Source: an uncultured Slackia sp. (GTDB lineage Bacteria > Actinomycetota > Coriobacteriia > Coriobacteriales > Eggerthellaceae). Taken from it: a stretch of 40,751 nt of DNA. This document shows, in pieces, positions 36,712 to 40,751 of the stretch (its first letter is position 1; each line of letters begins with the position of its first letter). A program made the position numbers and the translations under genes. Location of the stretch: NCBI RefSeq assembly GCF_944321625.1, contig NZ_CALUMA010000117.1:70311-111061 (forward strand), written 5' to 3'. The notes beneath the pieces are model-generated. The model did no database searches. It saw only the letters and a list, made by a program, of their open reading frames with translations, and was not told the DNA's origin.

Positions 36712-36787
36712 GGGGCATTAGCTCAGCTGGGAGAGCGCGGGCTTTGCAAGCCTGAGGTCAGGGGTTCGATCCCCCTATGCTCCACCA
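36712..36787 (+). tRNA. tRNA-Ala, anticodon TGC
   Basis: Cloverleaf with acceptor GGGGCAT/ATGCTCC (one G-T pair), anticodon TGC in CTTTGCAAG and T-arm AGGGGTTCGATCCCCC. CCA is encoded. Confidence 0.96.
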
Positions 36788-36796
36788 CGAATGATG

Positions 36797-36829
36797 TTGC
36801 AGGTTCAGAAATGAGCCTGCAATTTTTTT
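36797..36829 (+). terminator. Terminator after tRNA-Ala
   Basis: TTGCAGG pairs with CCTGCAA around 12 bases and is followed by seven Ts. Confidence 0.9.
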
Positions 36830-36894
36830 ATGCGAACGGTGCATCGAATCTCGCGATGGTTCGTCGGCCCGGCGGTCTTTTGGCTTTCGTACCT

Positions 36895-36903
36895 TGCTAT
36901 AAT
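36895..36903 (+). promoter_or_regulatory. Extended -10 promoter of the J-domain gene
   Basis: TGCTATAAT, perfect -10 with the TG extension, about 38 bases upstream of the start. Confidence 0.65.
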
Positions 36904-36941
36904 CTGGCATCAACTGAAACGTTTTGCTCATGGAGGTTCAC

Positions 36942-37508
36942 GTGAATCGCACGGAGGCGCTCAACATACTGGGTCTGGACGAGGACGCCACCATGAAGGA
37001 CATCAAGGTGGCTTATAAGGAGTGCGTGCAAATTCTGCACCCCGACCGCTTCGCCAACAATAAGAAGCTTGCTGACCGCGCCACTGAGCAATTCAAGCGC
37101 CTGCAAGATGCATACGATTTCCTGACCAGCGGAAAAGGCAACAAAGGCTCTTCCTCTTCTCACGGGCATGCGCGTTCGAACGGCGCTACATGGACATCGA
37201 AGGAGGCCAAGCTCGCCGGCCTCACCGCCGCCCGCACTCAGCTGGTGGCGCAGCGCGACTACCTCATCGACGAACGTCGCAAGGCCATGGCGATGGCGGT
37301 GTTCGGCCTGTTCCTGGCTATTCTTATGAGGCGCGTCGTATGGATGGCGGGTATCGCGGGCGCTATGCTGATTTTCGGTATCGTGAAGATGATCGGCGCC
37401 ATGCAAAGCCTGGGTACCATCAAAGACCACATCAAAGAGATCGACGTGCAGCGTCGTGCGCTCGAGGGCGATGACGACGAAGATGACGAAGCCGAGGACG
37501 AAGAATAA
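36942..37508 (+). CDS. J-domain membrane protein
   Basis: 188 residues from GTG 36942, chosen because TGGAGG lies 5 bases before it. Residues 1-65 form a DnaJ domain with the HPD loop (33-35) needed to stimulate DnaK. A Ser/His-rich linker follows, then two hydrophobic helices (about 110-150) and a very acidic tail. It lacks the zinc and client-binding domains of DnaJ, so it is a specialised co-chaperone that probably recruits DnaK to the membrane. It has its own promoter, between tRNA-Ala and typA. Confidence 0.85.
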   Translation: MNRTEALNILGLDEDATMKDIKVAYKECVQILHPDRFANNKKLADRATEQFKRLQDAYDFLTSGKGNKGSSSSHGHARSNGATWTSKEAKLAGLTAARTQLVAQRDYLIDERRKAMAMAVFGLFLAILMRRVVWMAGIAGAMLIFGIVKMIGAMQSLGTIKDHIKEIDVQRRALEGDDDEDDEAEDEE

Positions 37509-37615
37509 CGCTGGGCGCTTCGGGCCCCATCGCATCGGATAACCTATCCATCCGCCGCTCCTTTATGTGGAACGCGCAAAGTAACCTCATATTCCTCCGA
37601 TATTTAACCCTGAAC

Positions 37616-37624
37616 TGCTAAAAT
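37616..37624 (+). promoter_or_regulatory. Extended -10 promoter of typA
   Basis: TGCTAAAAT, a good extended -10, about 80 bases before the start. Confidence 0.55.
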
Positions 37625-37705
37625 CTGCTGGTTGCACTCAGGAGGGCCGCCGCATGCCTGCGAGCCGGCTTGAATTCACACGCATTTAGAGGAAGCAAGG
37701 AAAGC

Positions 37706-39517
37706 ATGAAGCAAGAGAACCTTCGCAATGTTGCCATCATCGCGCACGTCGACCACGGCAAAACCACGCTGGTCGACCGTCTGCTGTGGTCGACGCACGT
37801 GTTCCGTGCCAACCAGCAGGTTGAGGAGCGCGTCATGGACAGCAATGACCAGGAGCGCGAGCGCGGCATCACCATTCTGTCCAAGAACTGCTCCATCACT
37901 TACAAGGACACCAAGATTAACATCATCGATACGCCCGGCCATGCCGATTTCGGCGGCGAGGTTGAGCGCGTGCTCAACATGGCCGATGGCGCGCTGCTGA
38001 TCGTTGACGCCTATGAGGGCCCCAAGCCCCAGACCCGCTTTGTGCTGTCCCACGCGCTGGCGTGCGGCCTGCGCATCGTGGTGGTCGTGAACAAGATCGA
38101 CCGCCCCAACGCCGACCCCGAAGGCGCCATCGACAAGGTGTTCGACCTGATGGTCGAGCTGGGCGCATCCGACGAGCAGCTGGACTTCCCCGTCGTGTAT
38201 GCCTCTGCCGTGAACGGCTACGCTCGTTACGATTACAACGACGACAACATGGACATGATCCCGTTGCTGGACACCATCCTCAAAGAGATTCCCGCTCCCG
38301 ATGTTGACCCCGACGGTCCGGTGGCGATGCAGGTGTGCACCATCGACCACAGCAGCTACGAGGGCCGCATCGGCGTGGGCCGTCTGCACAGCGGCACCAT
38401 GCACGAGAAGGAGCAGGTGCTGGTAGTTCGCCCCGACGGCACGCAGCGCACCGCGCAGGTTCGCAAGGTGTATACGTTCGAGAACCTGGGCAAGGACGAA
38501 GTGACCGAGGCCCATGCCGGCGACATCATCGCGGTCATCGGCATCGAGGACGCCGACATCGGCGACGTGATCACCGACCCCGAGAACCCTGTGTCCATGC
38601 CGCCTATCGCCGTGGAAGAGCCCACCATGTCGGTCGTGTTCGAGGCGTCCACCAGCCCCATCGTGGGTCGCGAGGGCGACATCGTGGGCGCCCGCCAGCT
38701 CAAGGAGCGTCTGATGCGCGAGAAGGAGGCCAATATCTCCATGCGCATCAACGAGACCGAGGATAAATCCGGCGTCGAGGTGGCTGGCCGCGGTGTGCTT
38801 CATCTGTCCGTGCTGATGGAGAGCATGCGCCGCGAGGGCTTTGAGTTCCAGGTGGGCCGCCCCCAGGTGGTGTACAAGGTGGACGAGCATGGCAACAAGC
38901 TCGAGCCCATCGAGGAGGCCACGGTGGACGTGCCCAACGATTACGCGGGCAAGGCCATCGAGGTCATGGGCAACGCCGGCGGCATCATGGAGGACATGGC
39001 GTCCGACGACAGCGTGACGCACCTCACCTTCAAGATTCCTTCGCGTGGCACCATGGGCCTCAAGACCCGCATCCTCAACGCGACGCACGGCGAGGCCGTC
39101 CTATTCCACCGCTTCCGCGAGTACGGTCCCTTCTCCGGCGAAATGCCCGGTCGCAAGAACGGCTCCATGATCGCCATGTCCACCGGCAAGGCTGTGGCGT
39201 ACGCCTTGGACACGCTGCAGGAGCGCGGCCGCCTGTTTGTGAAGCCCGGCGACGAGTGCTACGAGGGCATGATCGTGGGCGAGTCCGCCAAGGAAGGCGA
39301 CATGGTGGTCAACGTGGAGAAGACCAAGAACCTGGGCAACCAGCGCTCCTCCACCGCCGACAAGGCCATCCAGCTCACGCCGCCCATCACCTTCACGTTG
39401 GAGGAGGCGCTCGAGTACATCGAGGACGACGAGCTGGTGGAGGTCACTCCGCAGAGCATCCGCCTGCGCAAGCGCCTGCTGAGCGCGACCGACCGCCGCA
39501 AGGCCAACAAGAAATAA
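37706..39517 (+). CDS. typA: Ribosome-associated GTPase TypA/BipA
   Basis: 603 residues from ATG 37706, with AAGGAAAG upstream. The G1 motif [10 protein letters not shown]2 with RERGITI, G3 DTPGHADF and G4 NKID are intact. The EF-G-like domains and the TypA-specific C-terminus ([23 protein letters not shown]) follow. It is a translational GTPase that aids 50S assembly and stress growth. Confidence 0.97.
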   Translation: MKQENLRNVAIIAHVDHGKTTLVDRLLWSTHVFRANQQVEERVMDSNDQERERGITILSKNCSITYKDTKINIIDTPGHADFGGEVERVLNMADGALLIVDAYEGPKPQTRFVLSHALACGLRIVVVVNKIDRPNADPEGAIDKVFDLMVELGASDEQLDFPVVYASAVNGYARYDYNDDNMDMIPLLDTILKEIPAPDVDPDGPVAMQVCTIDHSSYEGRIGVGRLHSGTMHEKEQVLVVRPDGTQRTAQVRKVYTFENLGKDEVTEAHAGDIIAVIGIEDADIGDVITDPENPVSMPPIAVEEPTMSVVFEASTSPIVGREGDIVGARQLKERLMREKEANISMRINETEDKSGVEVAGRGVLHLSVLMESMRREGFEFQVGRPQVVYKVDEHGNKLEPIEEATVDVPNDYAGKAIEVMGNAGGIMEDMASDDSVTHLTFKIPSRGTMGLKTRILNATHGEAVLFHRFREYGPFSGEMPGRKNGSMIAMSTGKAVAYALDTLQERGRLFVKPGDECYEGMIVGESAKEGDMVVNVEKTKNLGNQRSSTADKAIQLTPPITFTLEEALEYIEDDELVEVTPQSIRLRKRLLSATDRRKANKK

Positions 39518-39551
39518 CGCGCTTCGGCTTTTGCCTAAGAATCGTATGGAT

Positions 39552-39578
39552 AACGCCGGCCTTCGGGTCGGCGTTTTT
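39552..39578 (+). terminator. Terminator of typA
   Basis: AACGCCG pairs with CGGCGTT around GCCTTCGGGT, followed by TTTC. Confidence 0.8.
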
Positions 39579-39596
39579 CGTATGCTTCAATACGTA

Positions 39597-39624
39597 TTTC
39601 ATGGGCGCTCTATGAGTGTATTAT
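39597..39624 (+). promoter_or_regulatory. Possible promoter of the foldase gene
   Basis: TTTCAT (39597-39602) and TATTAT (39619-39624) with a 16-bp spacer; a leader of about 170 bases would follow. Weak -35. Confidence 0.4.
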
Positions 39625-39797
39625 GAAGCGGTTTTCTCCGAAAAAATCACTGTGCGAGAATAAGCGTCAAGGTATATGGGTTTCGTGCACCACGCGCACG
39701 ACCCGCATCCATCGCCCCATGCGCGGCGTCTTCCGTAGAGGCGTGCGCTGCGATGAACGCGGGCTTGCCCGAATTGAGTTCGGAGGGTAAACGAATT

Positions 39798-40751
39798 ATG
39801 AAGCGTTCCGCAATCGCTAAGTTTGCATGCGCGGTGGCCCTGGCGGCCGCATGCGGCACCGCTCTCGTCTCGTGCGGCGGCAACACGGCCGACGCGTCGG
39901 ACGAAAGCGTGGACATCTACGACACGTCCGAAGGTGTGGCCGCTACCGTCAACGGCACCGAAATCGGCGAGAAGGTCGTGACCACCTACATCCAGAATTT
40001 CCGCACCCAGGGTGCGCTCGAGAATGACAACGATTGGGGTCAGTGGCTCGTTGACAACGACTACACCGTGGATGATATCCGCAGCCAGGTCATCGATTAC
40101 TACGCCAGCCAGCAGCTTCTGCGTCAGGCCGCCGAGGAAAACGGCGTGACCGTCAACACTGACGACGTGAACTCCCAGATTGAGACCATGCGCAGCTACT
40201 ACAACTCCGATGAGGAGTGGGACGAGGCGCTTAAGTCCGTAGGTATGACCGAGGCCAGCTATCGCAGCACGCTTGAGCTGAGCATTCTGGAGGACGGTCT
40301 CAAGGAGAAGGTCGCCACCGTGACCGAGCCTTCCGATGAGGACATGCTGCAGTACGCGCAGATGTATGCCAGCGCATACGACGGCGCCAAGAAGTCCAGC
40401 CATATCCTGTTCGCCTCCGACGATGAGGCTACCGCGCAGGAGGTTCTGGACAAGATCAACGCCGGCGAACTTGATTTTGCCGAGGCCGCCAAGGAATACT
40501 CCAAGGACACCGGTAGCGCCGAGGACGGCGGCAACGTGGGCTGGGACAAGATGACCAGCTTTGTCGACGAGTATCAGACCGCGCTCGACGGCCTTGAGAA
40601 GGACCAGGTGAGTGGTCTGGTCACCTCCAGCTACGGCATTCATATCATCAAGTGCACCGACGTGTTCACCGCTCCCGAGGAAGTGACCTCCATCGACCAG
40701 GTGCCCACCGAGTTCTCGGATGCCATCAAGACCAGCCTTGAGGAGCAGAGC
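39798..40751 (+). CDS. PrsA/SurA-like peptidyl-prolyl isomerase lipoprotein (3' end outside the window)
   Basis: 318 residues are visible and the frame is still open at the edge. The signal peptide ends in the lipobox LVSC with Cys 26 as the lipidated residue. A SurA-N-like helical region (about 45-190) leads to a parvulin domain (about 195-285) with SSHILFAS, FAEAAKEYSKD and SYGIHIIKC. It should sit on the outer face of the membrane and fold exported proteins. GGAGGG lies 10 bases before ATG 39798. Confidence 0.92.
   Translation, partial: MKRSAIAKFACAVALAAACGTALVSCGGNTADASDESVDIYDTSEGVAATVNGTEIGEKVVTTYIQNFRTQGALENDNDWGQWLVDNDYTVDDIRSQVIDYYASQQLLRQAAEENGVTVNTDDVNSQIETMRSYYNSDEEWDEALKSVGMTEASYRSTLELSILEDGLKEKVATVTEPSDEDMLQYAQMYASAYDGAKKSSHILFASDDEATAQEVLDKINAGELDFAEAAKEYSKDTGSAEDGGNVGWDKMTSFVDEYQTALDGLEKDQVSGLVTSSYGIHIIKCTDVFTAPEEVTSIDQVPTEFSDAIKTSLEEQS

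Overview
The window spans the chromosomal replication origin of a high-GC Gram-positive bacterium. The best fit is a member of the Coriobacteriia, probably Eggerthellaceae. This rests on gene order (rsmG-jag-yidC-yidD-rnpA-rpmH / oriC / dnaA-dnaN-recF-DUF721-gyrB-gyrA), GC-rich codon use, parAB beside oriC, and a pilin-type surface protein. The genus is an inference from style and order; no search was run.

Left arm, mostly minus strand. Positions 1-2526 hold the truncated and apparently frameshifted start of a large surface protein built of Spy0128/FctA-type isopeptide repeats. A 600-base non-coding stretch follows, with three 23-bp direct repeats and a perfect 17-bp inverted repeat. Next come an AlbA_2/ATPase/HTH regulator (3202-4668), tRNA-Gly(CCC) with a 192-bp duplication of its 3' end and terminator, a 49-residue zinc ribbon protein, a 1096-residue membrane protein with a split and probably inactive M28 peptidase fold, a coiled-coil membrane protein, and a DinG-type helicase fused to a DnaQ-type exonuclease. 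A small plus-strand membrane protein, ddl, a plus-strand rubrerythrin and the parA-parB-rlmN operon complete this arm.

Origin region. Between parA and rsmG lies 1.7 kb without genes. It holds three perfect parS sites (a fourth is inside parA), long simple-sequence repeats and a 39-bp inverted repeat. The ribosome/membrane-insertion operon rpmH-rnpA-yidD-yidC-jag-rsmG reads leftward. The origin appears bipartite. One cluster of DnaA-box-like sites lies between rpmH and a gene for an HATPase/winged-helix protein upstream of dnaA. The second lies between dnaA and dnaN and has a DnaA box followed directly by TTA/CTA trinucleotides, the layout of a DnaA-trio unwinding element.

Right arm, plus strand. 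dnaA, dnaN, recF, DUF721 (DciA-like), gyrB and gyrA form the replication block. A 122-bp near-perfect hairpin separates gyrB from gyrA, and a degenerate parS lies in the gyrB leader. After a strong terminator and a palindrome pair come tRNA-Ile(GAT), tRNA-Ala(TGC), a J-domain membrane protein, typA/bipA and the start of a PrsA/SurA-like foldase lipoprotein that runs off the right edge. Genes on each side point away from the origin, so replication and transcription are largely co-directional.
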